Shown here: positions 1-12,083 of the stretch, piece by piece | How positions within the stretch are numbered: the stretch's first letter is position 1 | How the letters are laid out: every line of letters starts with the position of its first letter | NCBI GenBank assembly: GCA_900660155.1 | Contig: CABFPE010000220.1 | Span: 852,370-892,934 of the forward strand | Source of the DNA: Hofstenia miamia | Taxonomy: Eukaryota; Xenacoelomorpha; Acoela; Hofsteniidae | Direction: 5' to 3' | Length of the DNA stretch: 40,565 nt | Notes under the pieces: generated by a model | What the model was told of the DNA's origin: nothing | Databases searched by the model: none | Seen by the model: the letters and a program-made list of their open reading frames with translations, nothing else | Made by a program: the position numbers and the translations under genes

Positions 1-1127
1 TATATATGTATTGATCATTTCTCTTCCGAGTTTTTTCCGATCGAGTTCAAGTTCTTAACATTCTGAGCTCTCGAAAACTCTGCTCAATCCATTCCTGCAC
101 ACTATAATATGATTGCTGAAAATGAAGGCAATAGTAGCTACCAAAAATTCTAAATCTAATTAAAATACATTAGTATCAGGTTTTTGTTTTTCAAACTCTT
201 TTGATACAAATTGAAATTCTTTCGTAGAGGTATTAATTATATTACTTATAACATAAATACAGCTTCTTTTTTAGAATATATAGGGCCTAAATGGAGTGAA
301 ATTTTAAATAGGCCTATATTATTAGCTATAGATATTCACTCATTACAAGGGTGACTTTAACCTAAACAATTTTAGTTATTAGGAAAGAATGTAATTTAAA
401 AATTTATGCGCATTTATGACATAAAATTATTAAATCTCAGAATCATTCTAGAAGGAGATATTAATTTGGCAATTTACATTTTTAATCCTGGAATCTCTTA
501 GGACCACACACATTAATGGAATTCATGTGAACAATTAAAACCTGATTACTTGTTGTAATATTTGGACATAGTTTGTGATACTTTTTGTACCTCGTAGATA
601 TTATTGAAAACACAATTCAGTTTTTCAATTGATCAGGTGAAGCATCATCTGTTTATTTCGGTTTGTTTGTTCATTTATTTGGCCGTCCCTGCCCAGTAAA
701 ACTTCGTTATCACATGCAACTCATTGAGTTTTAGGCAATTTCGTAGGTAAGAGCACGGTTGGAAGCGGGTCGAAAACAAATATTCACGCGAGCTATGATG
801 CTGTACAGTCTGTACCAAAAATAAAATGATTGCCGGATCAATTTTATCCAATCCTGAGCAACAGGATTTTATTGTTTTCCTATCTTAGCAACATACTCTG
901 TTTAATGTACTAAAAGTTGCAGTCCCACTGTGGATAAGGTGAAACAATCTGCTTTGTTATTACATTTTATTTAAAAATCTACATTGGATGTCTGGCGGGC
1001 AGTTCCAAATTATAGAAAGTACGATCTTTTAATCCGATTTAACACAATTCAAAACACAAATATACTAAAGATCTAACCCCATAGGTATACACAAACAGAT
1101 CGCAATTATGTTAATTATATACATATA

Positions 1128-1160
<33 letters not shown>

Positions 1161-1830
1161 GTAATACATTTTGTTTATAGTTATAAATTTTGAATTATTA
1201 TATTGGCAACTATTTTGCAGTTGTCTCTAAATAAACTATGTCTAAATCACAATTCATCAAAACTTAGTCAATTGTGTAATTTTCTGTTTCGTGCTTAATG
1301 TCGAGATGCATATTTGAACAAATTCAAATATTCCTTTAAGCGTAAGAAAGAGATTTCAAAAATTTAAGTTATCGGAAATTTCAGAAATTCTTTCCTTTGC
1401 ATATCCTACATGTTTAAATTTTTGAAGCAATTTTTACAAATATTTTTAGGCTATTAAATAATTTGAACATTGTCGTGGGAAGCCATACTACTGTTAAAAG
1501 GAATCTATTAAGACAATCACAAAAGTTGAGCACATACTTGTCTAGGTGTAGAGATAGTAATTGTTTAACCAAATGCTTTGAATTATATGAATTTAAGCCA
1601 AAATTTGGTATTATGTTTGCATATATTTCAATATCTAGACATAATCTGTAAATAATACGTCAGGAAATTAAATAGAATATTTTTAGCTATATTTTGAATA
1701 TTATCAAATTTAGCATAATATAAAAATTAGGTTGAGATTGAGACGCTACTACTCTTGTACATTCACAAGAATCTTTACGAAAATCTAAGAAAATACATGG
1801 ATATATTTTTGCACAAATACTGGCAGACAA

Positions 1831-1865
<35 letters not shown>

Positions 1866-2200
1866 CTTACAAAAATGTTGATTGTAAAGACTAGTAAATA
1901 ACATTTGGCAACCATTAGTTACGCTACAATAGGTTGCTGTTTTACTAAGTTTTCTATTACAAAAGAATCAAATATACTCACCATTCAGTTCTATTTTTTA
2001 GGAGATTTGTTATTTTACATGGTCAAAAATATTCCTTGAAAATATTAAGATAGCGTTATTTCATACATTATATCTGGATAACATGTATTTTTATTAATTA
2101 ATAGCTAGATCACAACAAAATGGATAAAGTTAATAAAATATAAAATGTTTTCTAATAATTGTTGAGAGTGCATCAGACTATAATTACTGCTGATGTGCAG
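1..2200. other. AT-rich stretch without recognisable gene
   Basis: No open frame here has recognisable protein content; the longest is about 60 codons and looks random. Two (TA)n microsatellites are present at about 1114-1161 and 1831-1865. I see no RNA gene and no clear terminal inverted repeats. Confidence 0.6.
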
Positions 2201-2208
2201 GATGGGAT

Positions 2209-3165
2209 TTATCGGTAAAGTGAATCAACAAACTCAATTTGAATTTCAAGAATTGCTTTCTCTGCTGCAATCCACAAGTCTTCTTCATTTCTTGGTTGTT
2301 TGTCTGCTACTCTGCGCTTGAGCTCAACCCAAAAATATTCGATTGCATTAAAATCAGGAGACTGAGAATGCCAATCAGTTAAGAAAGCAATCCCATTCTC
2401 TTCGAAGAACTCCATTGTTTTCTTACTTCGGTAGGATGGAGCACCATCCTGCAGAAAAATATCGTTTTCTTCCATCAGAGGTAAGAGTTCCGAATACAAG
2501 ATTCAGAATTGAGATGACCTTCGATTTTAACCAATTTTCTTTTGCCGCTGCCCCATATTGTCCCCATACCATTTTCGATTTACGCTTTTAATTAACTGTA
2601 GCGAAGTATACTTGGGAAAAAATCGTGATTCTGTCCTTTGGGTCTTCCTACCAATGTTTGCAGTAGGCAGCCAATTTCAATTCGACATTCTTCTCTAAAA
2701 ATAATCGAACTCCAATCACTATTGGGCAGAGACTACGTGATTAATCACGTCCCCCTGTAAGTATTGAATATTTTGATCGACACCATGAAAGTAGTTGCTG
2801 CTTTGTTTAGATGTGGTTTTTTCGAAACTAATCTTCCATGCAGTTTTCTTATGACAAAATTCGACGAATAGTTCACACTGAAACACAATTTCTATCAGCC
2901 CATTCGGCTTTCAGTTGTTGGGAAGTTAACTGTGCGTGGCTTAAAGTTTGAAAGAGAAACTAGCTTCTTCTGTTAAGCTTTAGATGGTTTTCGTGATCCT
3001 TCTGGTTGCTTTAGGTCAGAAATACGACCTTTTTTCTTATGCGTACATAGAATATCAGAAATAGTACTTTGTGCGATATGCAACATGGATGATATCTGCA
3101 TTTGTGAACATTTTCAGAATGCTTAGCAATCAGATTTGTCATCTCCAATGACGTAGTTTTACCCA
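2209..3165 (-). pseudogene. Tc1/mariner-type transposase, degenerate (copy A)
   Basis: This is a broken DDE transposase of the Tc1/mariner (IS630) superfamily. The C-terminal part is open at 2209-2499. It shows the second catalytic Asp in a LQDGAPS motif (residue 18 of that frame) and the third acidic residue in SPDFNAIEYFW (Glu 54), with 35 residues between them. Classical Tc1 has 34, so this matches a DD35E-like spacing. The N-terminal part lies in another frame around 3011-3165. It starts MGKTTSLEMTNLIAKHSE, which resembles the helix-turn-helix start of Tc1 transposases. Between the two parts the frame is broken repeatedly. A stop just after DSLYR is followed in frame by more C-terminal-like residues. 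I could not find convincing terminal inverted repeats. The family call is firm; the exact ends are not. Confidence 0.75.
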
Positions 3166-3259
3166 TTTCGACTAAACAACTTGACATGAATGCTTGCACA
3201 GCATTATTGAAAGTGAGCAGTATATTATTGATTGATTTCGAGAAACACGGGAGAACCAA

Positions 3260-3892
3260 GCATTTAACACAAATAAAGTATTGACCGAATATTCATGACC
3301 GATTAAATTTATGAATTTTATAAATATGTGACCAAGATAATACATATTTTGCATTTTTTATGTTTTGAACTTTAAATTGGAGCAATAACATGTCTGTGGC
3401 ATATTTAATTTGTATAAATTGTGCTTATTTTTTAGATATATTCAACATTTTTTAAGTGACCGAATATATATATATATATATTCACTTATTTATTTATTTA
3501 TTTATATAATAAGTGCATGAGTGACAACCATTCATTCATTGAGATATAATTAAAAAAAATTCATTAATTCAAAATGTGTGTACATTTAAATAAGTAAAGA
3601 AGTAAAAGAAACACAATAAAACTAGATAAATATATGTATTTAATTAATAAAATATTTTATTTTGAAAAAGCCTTTGCAGCAGAATTAGGCATAACTTTAG
3701 GCTTTAGTAGCCTTTTTTTAACGTTGAAAGCGAATTTGCATAAAAAAGTACTTACTAGATTCTAATGAAAATTTACAAAAATCATAATCCTAATTAAGTT
3801 CAAATCACTTGTAGTATAATTGATACCACGTAGAAGGCAATAACAGCAAAATGAAGCAATTTTATAGAATTCATGTGAAGGATTCGGCAAAT
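3260..3892. other. AT-rich stretch, simple repeats only
   Basis: It contains a (TA)n run at about 3464-3481 followed by a (TTTA)n-like run at about 3487-3506. No coding potential is visible. Confidence 0.55.
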
Positions 3893-4887
3893 GTAGTCGA
3901 TTTACAAGTTCCTTGAATTCATTAACAAGGGACTAGAAATTTTGGAAGTTCTCTGATGTAAGTGCATAACCATCTATGTAAAACCAAATTTTCAGTTCGT
4001 AAGAATTGATGTGTGTTTTGTTTAAGCCGAGCCACGTAAGTTTGTTCATGTTCAATTAAAATAGTTAGTAGATTTTCTAATGATAATCTGAATTCCAAGT
4101 GAGTTTGCCAATTTCATACAATTGGTAGGTTGCTAAATTATTATTTTTAAGTGCATCTATAATTGTAATACTTCTTCATAAACACTATTCCGTATTAATA
4201 TATGAAAAATATCATAAACATATAGCTATATAAGTTTCGTGTATAAGTAAAGGCAATTGAACCTCGTTAAAAATTAGATGGATCGGGTTTGTGACAAACC
4301 GGATTGTCCGCTTTGCTTAACTTAACAATAGAATTTCCCCAATACAAAATGCAATAGAAGTAATAGCTACTATATGCAGCTTTGCAAATTTTCAATTTTG
4401 TATTTCATTTAAATACTTTCAGAACACGTGTTCAAATACAATAGGACTGAATCGGGTTAGTAATCAATTTGCACTGATATTTCAACCTTTTAAGATAGGG
4501 GTCAAAATTGACCCCTAGAGTAGTTATAGGCATATCAAAATTTCGGCGGTTCATGTGCTATATTTATCTTTTACATGTATTTGCATTTGATTACAAATAT
4601 AAGATACCTTGCCAATATTAGCCTGATTTTTTTGACATTCCAGTCGGGGTTCTTAATAATGCCTTTCGTAAAAATTAGACTTTACATTTAGGTCACTCGT
4701 CAATATTAAATGGAAAGGGGGATTTCGAGAAGTGTAGAACAGGTAGCACGGGCTACCATTGTCTTTCAAAATGGGGCCTGCAGACACAGACACATAATAT
4801 TTTCCCACCCTCAAATCACAAATTCTTGCTAATAATAAATTTTCACAATATCAACGAATGAAAATTTCCCCAATTTAATCACAAGGG
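3893..4887 (+). repeat. Direct duplication 1, left copy (995 bp)
   Basis: This block recurs at 4889-5883 at a constant offset of 996 bp, with only two base differences noticed (around 4361 and 4797). The copies are separated by a single N at 4888. This is the signature of two overlapping contig ends placed end to end. The block has no recognisable gene. It holds two short hairpins: 4497-4516 (GGGGTCAA/TTGACCCC arms) and one near 4284-4302 (GGTTTG/CAAACC arms). Confidence 0.9.
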
Positions 4888-4888
4888 N
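4888..4888. other. Single-N assembly junction
   Basis: One N joins the two 995-bp copies. It is probably an unresolved contig overlap, not a sequenced base. Confidence 0.85.
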
Positions 4889-5883
4889 GTAGTCGATTTA
4901 CAAGTTCCTTGAATTCATTAACAAGGGACTAGAAATTTTGGAAGTTCTCTGATGTAAGTGCATAACCATCTATGTAAAACCAAATTTTCAGTTCGTAAGA
5001 ATTGATGTGTGTTTTGTTTAAGCCGAGCCACGTAAGTTTGTTCATGTTCAATTAAAATAGTTAGTAGATTTTCTAATGATAATCTGAATTCCAAGTGAGT
5101 TTGCCAATTTCATACAATTGGTAGGTTGCTAAATTATTATTTTTAAGTGCATCTATAATTGTAATACTTCTTCATAAACACTATTCCGTATTAATATATG
5201 AAAAATATCATAAACATATAGCTATATAAGTTTCGTGTATAAGTAAAGGCAATTGAACCTCGTTAAAAATTAGATGGATCGGGTTTGTGACAAACCGGAT
5301 TGTCCGCTTTGCTTAACTTAACAATAGAATTTCCCCAATACAAAATGCAATAGAAGTAACAGCTACTATATGCAGCTTTGCAAATTTTCAATTTTGTATT
5401 TCATTTAAATACTTTCAGAACACGTGTTCAAATACAATAGGACTGAATCGGGTTAGTAATCAATTTGCACTGATATTTCAACCTTTTAAGATAGGGGTCA
5501 AAATTGACCCCTAGAGTAGTTATAGGCATATCAAAATTTCGGCGGTTCATGTGCTATATTTATCTTTTACATGTATTTGCATTTGATTACAAATATAAGA
5601 TACCTTGCCAATATTAGCCTGATTTTTTTGACATTCCAGTCGGGGTTCTTAATAATGCCTTTCGTAAAAATTAGACTTTACATTTAGGTCACTCGTCAAT
5701 ATTAAATGGAAAGGGGGATTTCGAGAAGTGTAGAACAGGTAGCACGGGCTACCATTGTCTTTCAAAATGGGGCCTGCAGACACAGACACATTATATTTTC
5801 CCACCCTCAAATCACAAATTCTTGCTAATAATAAATTTTCACAATATCAACGAATGAAAATTTCCCCAATTTAATCACAAGGG
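4889..5883 (+). repeat. Direct duplication 1, right copy (995 bp)
   Basis: This is the second copy of 3893-4887. It starts directly after the N and ends exactly where the left copy meets the N (offset 996). The near identity suggests alternative alleles or overlapping reads of one locus. Confidence 0.9.
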
Positions 5884-6240
5884 GAAAATCTTGATAAGTT
5901 CTTGGCAATTTCTTAGATTTTTCTTTGAAAAAACTTGGAAGAACTTGGCAAGAAATTTCCAAGAAATTCCAAGAATCTTGAAAGAAATTTTCAAGAAACT
6001 CAAGAATCAGGAAAAATCTTGAAAAGTTTTTGGAAGTTTCTTAAATATTCTTGGAAAAATCTTGCAAGAACTTGGCAAGAAATTTTTAAGATTTTCTAAG
6101 AAACTTGAAAGAAATTTCCAAGAAATTCTAAGAAGTATAGAAAATCCTCAAATGTTCTTGGAAGTTTCTAAAATTTTTCGTTGAGTAAACTTGAAATTTT
6201 GCAAGAAATTTCCAAGAATTTCCAAGAAATTCCAATAGTC
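5884..6240. repeat. Degenerate CTTGGAA / TTCCAAGAA repeat block
   Basis: The block is built of imperfect repeats of TTCCAAGAAA and its complement (for example CTTGGAAGAACTTGGCAAGA, then AATTTCCAAGAAATTCCAAG). The spacing is irregular, about 10-25 bp. Similar sequence returns at 7830-8010. The many mutual complements could fold on themselves. It may be the subterminal region of an unrecognised transposon; no clear ends were found. Confidence 0.6.
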
Positions 6241-7078
6241 ATATATTAAAAATGCAAGAAATTTTAAGACTTCGCCAGAAATCTAAAATGTAATTTGGAA
6301 GCAATGCACAGAAAAAATGCGTAACATAATCATGATTTTATTTAAGGCTATTTGTATCACATAGAAAAGACAAATATATATTGTGGGGGCAGGTACTTAT
6401 TTTCCATTCGGTTCTTTCCGCTGTTGCTAGTATTTGTAAATATTATTAGAAACATTGTATAAAAGGCATGCGTACCCTGTGAAATAGAGAATTAGTTAGT
6501 GTCTGTTCAAATGTTCGTGCACCTCCGTGCACTCTACTGATGTCACAATATAAATGTTAATAAGATTTTAAACATCGACTCTTTTAAGGTCATATGTTCA
6601 TATTTCATATATTTCAATTGTTTGAGTCTGTTTTTCCACAACGTAGCTTCTATCCGTATTTGCGGAATTTCTCCACATCTTGCAAAAACCGCTCCTAAAA
6701 TAAGAAAATTATATATGTATATAAAGAAGGTATTTCATTCATTCAAAATTTGATTAATTATAAAAGAATTTTCCTAATTTCTCTTTGCAGTAAAATATCT
6801 AAGAGTTTTACTTTAATTTTGGAATGGTTAAAAATGAGAATGACTGATCCATCAAAATCAAGAACATATTGTCTTAGTGAGTTTTCACGAGATCGCACTA
6901 CGGATTTACAATTTCTTTAAACAATAATCAGGAAATTAATTGAATATCTGGAAACAAAATAAATAATTTGTTTCACCTTCAGTTTTTATTTAGTTTTATA
7001 TTTCTTATTGATTTTGAGACTCAATTTTATATATATATATATATCACAAGTGGGAGTGAGTCACGATTTTACTAAAAT
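6241..7078. other. Non-coding stretch, nothing recognised
   Basis: No coding frame or structured element was recognised. A short (TA)n lies at about 7028-7044. Confidence 0.5.
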
Positions 7079-7468
7079 GGGTACCCATGGGGCAAAAGTA
7101 GGACGAAAATATTTTTCATTTAAGAAAGTTTGAAGTAAGAGATCGTAAAAGTATTTTCTTAGATCAAAGCTCCTTCCATAAAAATTTTTTATTTCTTGGA
7201 AATCTAGTCGCATTTTGAAAAACAGATTACCATGTATTTTAGCTCTTGTTAAAGTTTAATTCTATTCAATGATATCACCTATCAGCAAGATCATGTTGAT
7301 TTGATTTTTATTCAATATATAGGCTTTGAAATTACATTGGAAGGAGTGCAATTGTCTTTGTATAAATGTACTACATAAAATATTTGCTTTATAGAAAGCT
7401 TCATAGATTTAAAATTAAATTTTATTTTGCTATTAATAATGTTATTAATATGCATTGGCGTCACGTTT
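7079..7468 (+). repeat. Dispersed repeat, fragment of the hAT-type MITE at 21311
   Basis: From GGGTACCCATGG to TCACGTTT this block aligns along its length with 21365-21773 in the same orientation, with substitutions and small indels. It lacks the GC-rich left terminal repeat and the right half of the better copy. It is therefore a truncated or eroded member of that family. No coding capacity is seen. Confidence 0.75.
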
Positions 7469-7829
7469 TAAATAAACACATATCAATTTGAGCTGTATCC
7501 ATAGGAGGTTCTCGACTTCGTGATCATGACCCTCTTTATTGCCCTTTTCTCAACACTATTTTGATATAAATAAACTATAATATTTATTAGCATATTATTT
7601 ATTCTTAACCAAATTTAGATGAGTTTCAAACCATTCAATTAGTACAACGTGAATGTTTTGTAATGCTTAAAAGAATCTTAAAGCTTACAAGAAACTATTA
7701 ATGACCTTACATGTATTGCAATACAAAATATTAAGCAGTACTTGTAAATTTCAATACATTATATTTTTATATATACTGTAGAAATTTCATTTACCTAATA
7801 AAGTGTTAGAAACTCCTATTTCAAATAAT
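7469..7829. other. Non-coding stretch, nothing recognised
   Basis: AT-rich, without open frames or repeats that I can name. Confidence 0.45.
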
Positions 7830-8010
7830 TTTTTTAAAAAACACTCAAGATTGTTGAAAAAAAATCCAAGAAAATATTTTTTCTTAAACCCTTCAGAAAT
7901 ATTCAAGAACTTTGAAAGAAATCCAAGAATAAATTTCTTATCAAGTTCTTTTAGGAAACTTGGAAGATCTTTGCAAGAAATCCAAGATTCACGATTTATT
8001 CAAGAACTTT
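7830..8010. repeat. Second block of CTTGGAA-type repeats
   Basis: It has the same vocabulary as 5884-6240 (AATCCAAGAA, TTCAAGAACTTT, AGGAAACTTGGAAGATCTT). The open frame that crosses it is a by-product of the repeat. The pair of blocks may mark the two ends of one roughly 2.1-kb element, but boundaries and target duplication were not identified. Confidence 0.5.
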
Positions 8011-8870
8011 CAAACTAGGGTCACCATATCTCAAACTAAACATTTTAAACGTGAATATACTACAAAACTATCATACACTCAGCTTCAAGCAAAACTTCGA
8101 TATAAAACTATATTTGTAGGTAAAATTAAAGCAATAAAATGAATACGAACCTTAACTTTGTTTGGCAAATCCTTGATTCATCTTTATCTTTCATCTTTCA
8201 TTAACATTTAATTTATCGTAACTATATATACATGTATTATTATGTAGCTTTCTTTGAAGAGTGCACGCATTTTTTCTAATAATTTATTCTGCATTATCCA
8301 GCAACACATTTATTGATATGTGATATAACGAAATGTGAAATACGCGACGAGAAGATATTGATACAGAAATGTATACAAGTTCCACAAGGTGGCATTTTTT
8401 ATGCGATAAATGACGCTTGTCATTCCTGTTTTACTAAGCACTTCTTGTTATATATATACATATAGTTACCGCGGAAAGTTTAGCATCAAAAGAGAAAATA
8501 TATATTTTGTATTATTACTCTAATAATTCCAGATAATCACGCTTTATTGAATAGATAACACGTCTTGAATGTTGCATTTTTATATGTAAGTTATATGAGA
8601 TATGGAAATAGATATGCATATACTATGTAAGTGAGATTGAATGTGAATACGTGTATCTATATAATCATAATGCTAAATACCATGTATGGAATGTTGTCAA
8701 TGTATTGTTCATTGAGTACCCTACAGCGAAAACTATGAACAACAATTTGGTACTTCTATTGGAAAATTGATGAAGATAAAAGAAAAACTAAAAAACTTTT
8801 ATTTATTAATTTTCATTACTTTGATTTCGTTTTATATCAATTAGAACCTTTTGTAAACTAAGATATAATA
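8011..8870. other. Non-coding stretch, nothing recognised
   Basis: AT-rich without coding content. A 14-bp string near 8735 (ATGAACAACAATTT) is found inverted near 9189 inside the neighbouring MITE. Confidence 0.45.
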
Positions 8871-8879
8871 CGATAAAGT

Positions 8880-9282
8880 GGGTTGGTACTTTTTATCAAC
8901 ATACGAAATCTTGAAATCGACATAGGTAACCTTAACAACGTGAAACTAACGCTTCATAACTAGATAACCAAAATTTAGCATGAATGCGGTATGAAGATTA
9001 ATATAATTAAATGGTTCAGTCAAAATTTTCTAATATGTACATTAACATATTTATCTGAGTTTTTTCTATGAAATCAAGAATTATAATATATCATTTAGTC
9101 TGCATTACAACTCAATAAACAACTGCTAAAGACTACATTTTGATGTCCCTTTTGATATAATTGATACGTATACCTCATTCATACTAAATTGTTGTTCATA
9201 TTGTCATAAAGATTTGCTATGTCGATCTCAAGGTTCCATATGTCGGTTTCAAGATTTCGTATGTTGATAAAAAATACCAACC
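8880..9282. mobile_element. Palindromic MITE with 8-9 bp target duplication
   Basis: The left arm begins GGTTGGTACTTTTTATCAAC and the right arm ends in its complement with one mismatch; both continue through ATACGAAATCTTGAAA. Weaker complementarity extends about 130 bp inward on each side, so the element is nearly a full palindrome of about 400 bp. CGATAAAGT flanks it directly at 8871-8879 and 9282-9290, consistent with an 8- or 9-bp target duplication. That length fits hAT or Mutator-like transposition. The termini do not begin with the usual hAT CA(G) bases, so the superfamily is left open. It encodes no protein. Confidence 0.75.
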
Positions 9283-9594
9283 GATAAAGTACCTGTCGGT
9301 AAAAGTTTGGGCAAAAGGAATCAACCGAAAACGCTAATTAATAGCTGTTAATAACATGTTGAATAGAAATCAACAGACGAGTTTGAAAATCAATCACTAA
9401 TACAGAGAGTAGTAACTAAGAAAACTAATATTAATATCTAATTATTGTCAATTTCTATGTACGTGGTGATTCTACAAAATGTCAGCCAACGCTGAGTCCA
9501 GGGAGAATCTATAGGAGAATTTGCAGTTGGCAGCTCAGAGACCAGTGAGAAGCCCAGATTATGCGGGCAAGTTTATTCAATTTCTGTAGGAAAT

Positions 9595-10130
9595 ATGCCA
9601 ACTGGACAACCGAGTACTAGTAGAATAGGTTTTTCAGGAAAAAGCCGACGTTTTTGCAATACCACATTGGCTCCAAGGTGGTATGTCTATCAAATGTCCC
9701 TTCAACAATCAATCCACAGCATATGGCCAACAGTAAGCATTTTCCTGAAGTCATATTATTTGGCTGCTTCAATGGTGGTGCTCTGGGTGCCTTAACAGCG
9801 CTCAATCAAGGTGAACGAGTCAATTCTGCTAGGTGCATCAACATTTTTAGTTAAACGCTGCTACATTTTATGATTTTGCTGAACTTTGATAATTTTCAAC
9901 AAGGCAATGCACCAGCTGACATGGCTAAATCAATAAAGATATTCCTGCGGGAAAGGTATGAAGGTCTTCGATTAGTCTATAAACAGCCCAGTTCTAAAGC
10001 CCATAGCGAATTTATGGAAACGAGTGCTTCATAAATCACGTGAAATTGATAGAAATTTGGATTTTGAAGAATTAAAATTGAAACCCATAGAAGGCTGCGA
10101 GAGTCAATAATAGTCCATGGTATCCAACAT
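9595..10130 (+). pseudogene. Tc1/mariner-type transposase, degenerate (copy B)
   Basis: These are remnants of a DDE transposase in shifting frames. At about 9740-9853 the frame reads FPEVILFGCFNGGALGAL and then GERVNS, matching the VMVWGCFS...GERVNS region of Tc1-like proteins. FQQGNAPADMAKSIK at about 9894 corresponds to the FQQDNAPAHTA motif, with the catalytic Asp replaced by Gly (codon 9903-9905). NSPVLKPIANLW at 9982-10017 corresponds to SPDLNPIENLW, with the last catalytic Glu replaced by Ala. At least one frameshift separates the two catalytic blocks. It is certainly inactive. The start and N-terminal DNA-binding region were not identified. Confidence 0.75.
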
Positions 10131-10327
10131 GTTATTAAGAACAAATGGGCAATGCCTATTGATATTTTTTTGGTATATATGTTAAATAATATTTTATCAT
10201 TGTTTTATTTGCAATCACTCCTAACTATATTTATGTGCAATAATATACTACTATTAGTAATTAATGAAAAGATCTGCTTTAATGGTTTAATGTGGTTCTT
10301 ATCAGTTTTCGCAATGCAGATTTAAAT

Positions 10328-10367
10328 CACAGTGTTTAGGGGCCAAATAAAGTCCTAGGACACTGTG
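10328..10367. repeat. Short hairpin, possible Tc1 terminus
   Basis: CACAGTGTTTAGG is followed after 13 bases by CCTAGGACACTGTG, an imperfect stem. It lies about 200 bp beyond transposase copy B on the strand expected for its 3' end. It may be a remnant of that element's terminal repeat; no partner was found upstream of 9595. Confidence 0.35.
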
Positions 10368-12049
10368 TTTGTAAGTGGTTGTGATAAAAAATTTGAAAAA
10401 AAGGAATTTAAATTACTAAAACACTTCCTTAAAGTAAGTAGACTGCTGAATTTGTAATCAAAACAAGGCATTATAATTTGCAAGCAAATCGAAGAAAAAA
10501 ATGGACATCAATAGAAGTTTTACTGGATCGCAATATTATTTTAACGATTAATTATTAGGTACTGAATCTATTCTTCAAATTTTTATAACAATATAGCTAT
10601 CGAATCTGTTTTTCATTCCAAAATCACTTATCCAAAACAAATTTTTCCCTTAGAATGTACAAATTCTGCTGCGTGATTATTGATATTAGAATAATATTCA
10701 TTTCAGTTGACAAAAAATCTGATAAAAACCTCATAAAAATGTCATTTCTATGTCTAGGAAACATCACTAACTTAGAAAAGGATTTTCGGAGGCACATGCC
10801 TTCTCAACTGCATTCATTTATTCATTGCAGTCTGAAGCACAATCGCTTCGTATAACATCACATAAATTTTAATGTTGGAATTTCGTAAATAAACTAATTT
10901 AATAAGTTTGCAACAGTGTATACATAAGCATTTTTCAAAATATTTGAAATTAGCTGAATATTTTTTTTACAAAATTAAAAAACATTGACCTACTAAAAAT
11001 ATAATCATACAAAGCATTGACCCATTAAATTTAGTAAAGCTTTCATTTGTGTATCTCCAGATATATATTTTGGGGCAAATGCTACTAAACAATAAAGGCT
11101 TTGAATATCTTAATTTATTATTGCAATTGGAAAAAGGAACTTTGTTACCTTAAGTTATTCGGAAAGTATCAAGCTTGCAAACATTCCTTTAAGAGTTTTA
11201 GTTAGTGTCAGTGGCAGTGTTGACCATTTAAATGAAATTTGAGTTGTTTAAATTCAATCATGCTATGAAATTATTATTAAACGATATCTTAAACTAATTT
11301 GAATAAACAAAGTGCTTTCAAAGTATAAGGTAAACAATAAGTAAATTCAAATAATCTATAGTGTGCTTAGATTCTAACCCATAGATAACTAAATATTATA
11401 TTTAAGATAAAAAAATATATATATTTAATATTTAGTTTTCTATGTTCTAAGACAATATGTTCATTTCAGATGGTAACAATTGAAATTGTGTCACTACTAG
11501 ACAAGATTGAGGGATTAAGGCAATGACCTAAGCTTGAGAATGCAAAATTCTGAGCAAGTATCTTGTAACTACTCTGAGTTGAGTGTTTCAAAAAATAGTT
11601 CAAAGGCCGTTATTCGCGTTAAGATTTCTTCTAGATAATTTTCAAGTTGAAGCCAGCTTTCTATATAACTTTGGGCACTAACATTCGTGTTGGCTTGTTT
11701 GAATTACTACATTAGGAGTATCTATCAATATTTTTCAATATATCTGATTTATTCAGCTTTACGTAATTTACAATAATAAGTTTTTACTTTTTTCTCTCAA
11801 ATTGTTCATCAAATAACAATCGTTTAAATAAATGCTGTCAAATAAACAAAGTTTAAAGGAAATCATTTAATTGACTGCTGAATTTAATCAAACGGCTGAA
11901 ATAAACGAGTTTAATATCAACAGTGGTCAGTGCTAGTGGAATTAGGAGGGTAGAAGATGAAGTTGCCCCCTCCCTATCCCTGATGTCAACTGTTCAAAAA
12001 AAGTTTATAATTTAAGCAGCGAAATTCCTCTTAATTATTTAATTTGCTG

Positions 12050-12083
<34 letters not shown>

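Noticed and set aside
9617..9854. Three overlapping frames on both strands near 9600-9850 as separate genes
   Set aside because: Only the plus-strand reading matches the Tc1 transposase; the minus-strand frame is its shadow.
11215..11237. A 23-bp string (CAGTGTTGACC...AATGAAA) shared with 25488-25510
   Set aside because: The similarity stops on both sides. It may be a tiny repeat remnant, but no element could be defined.
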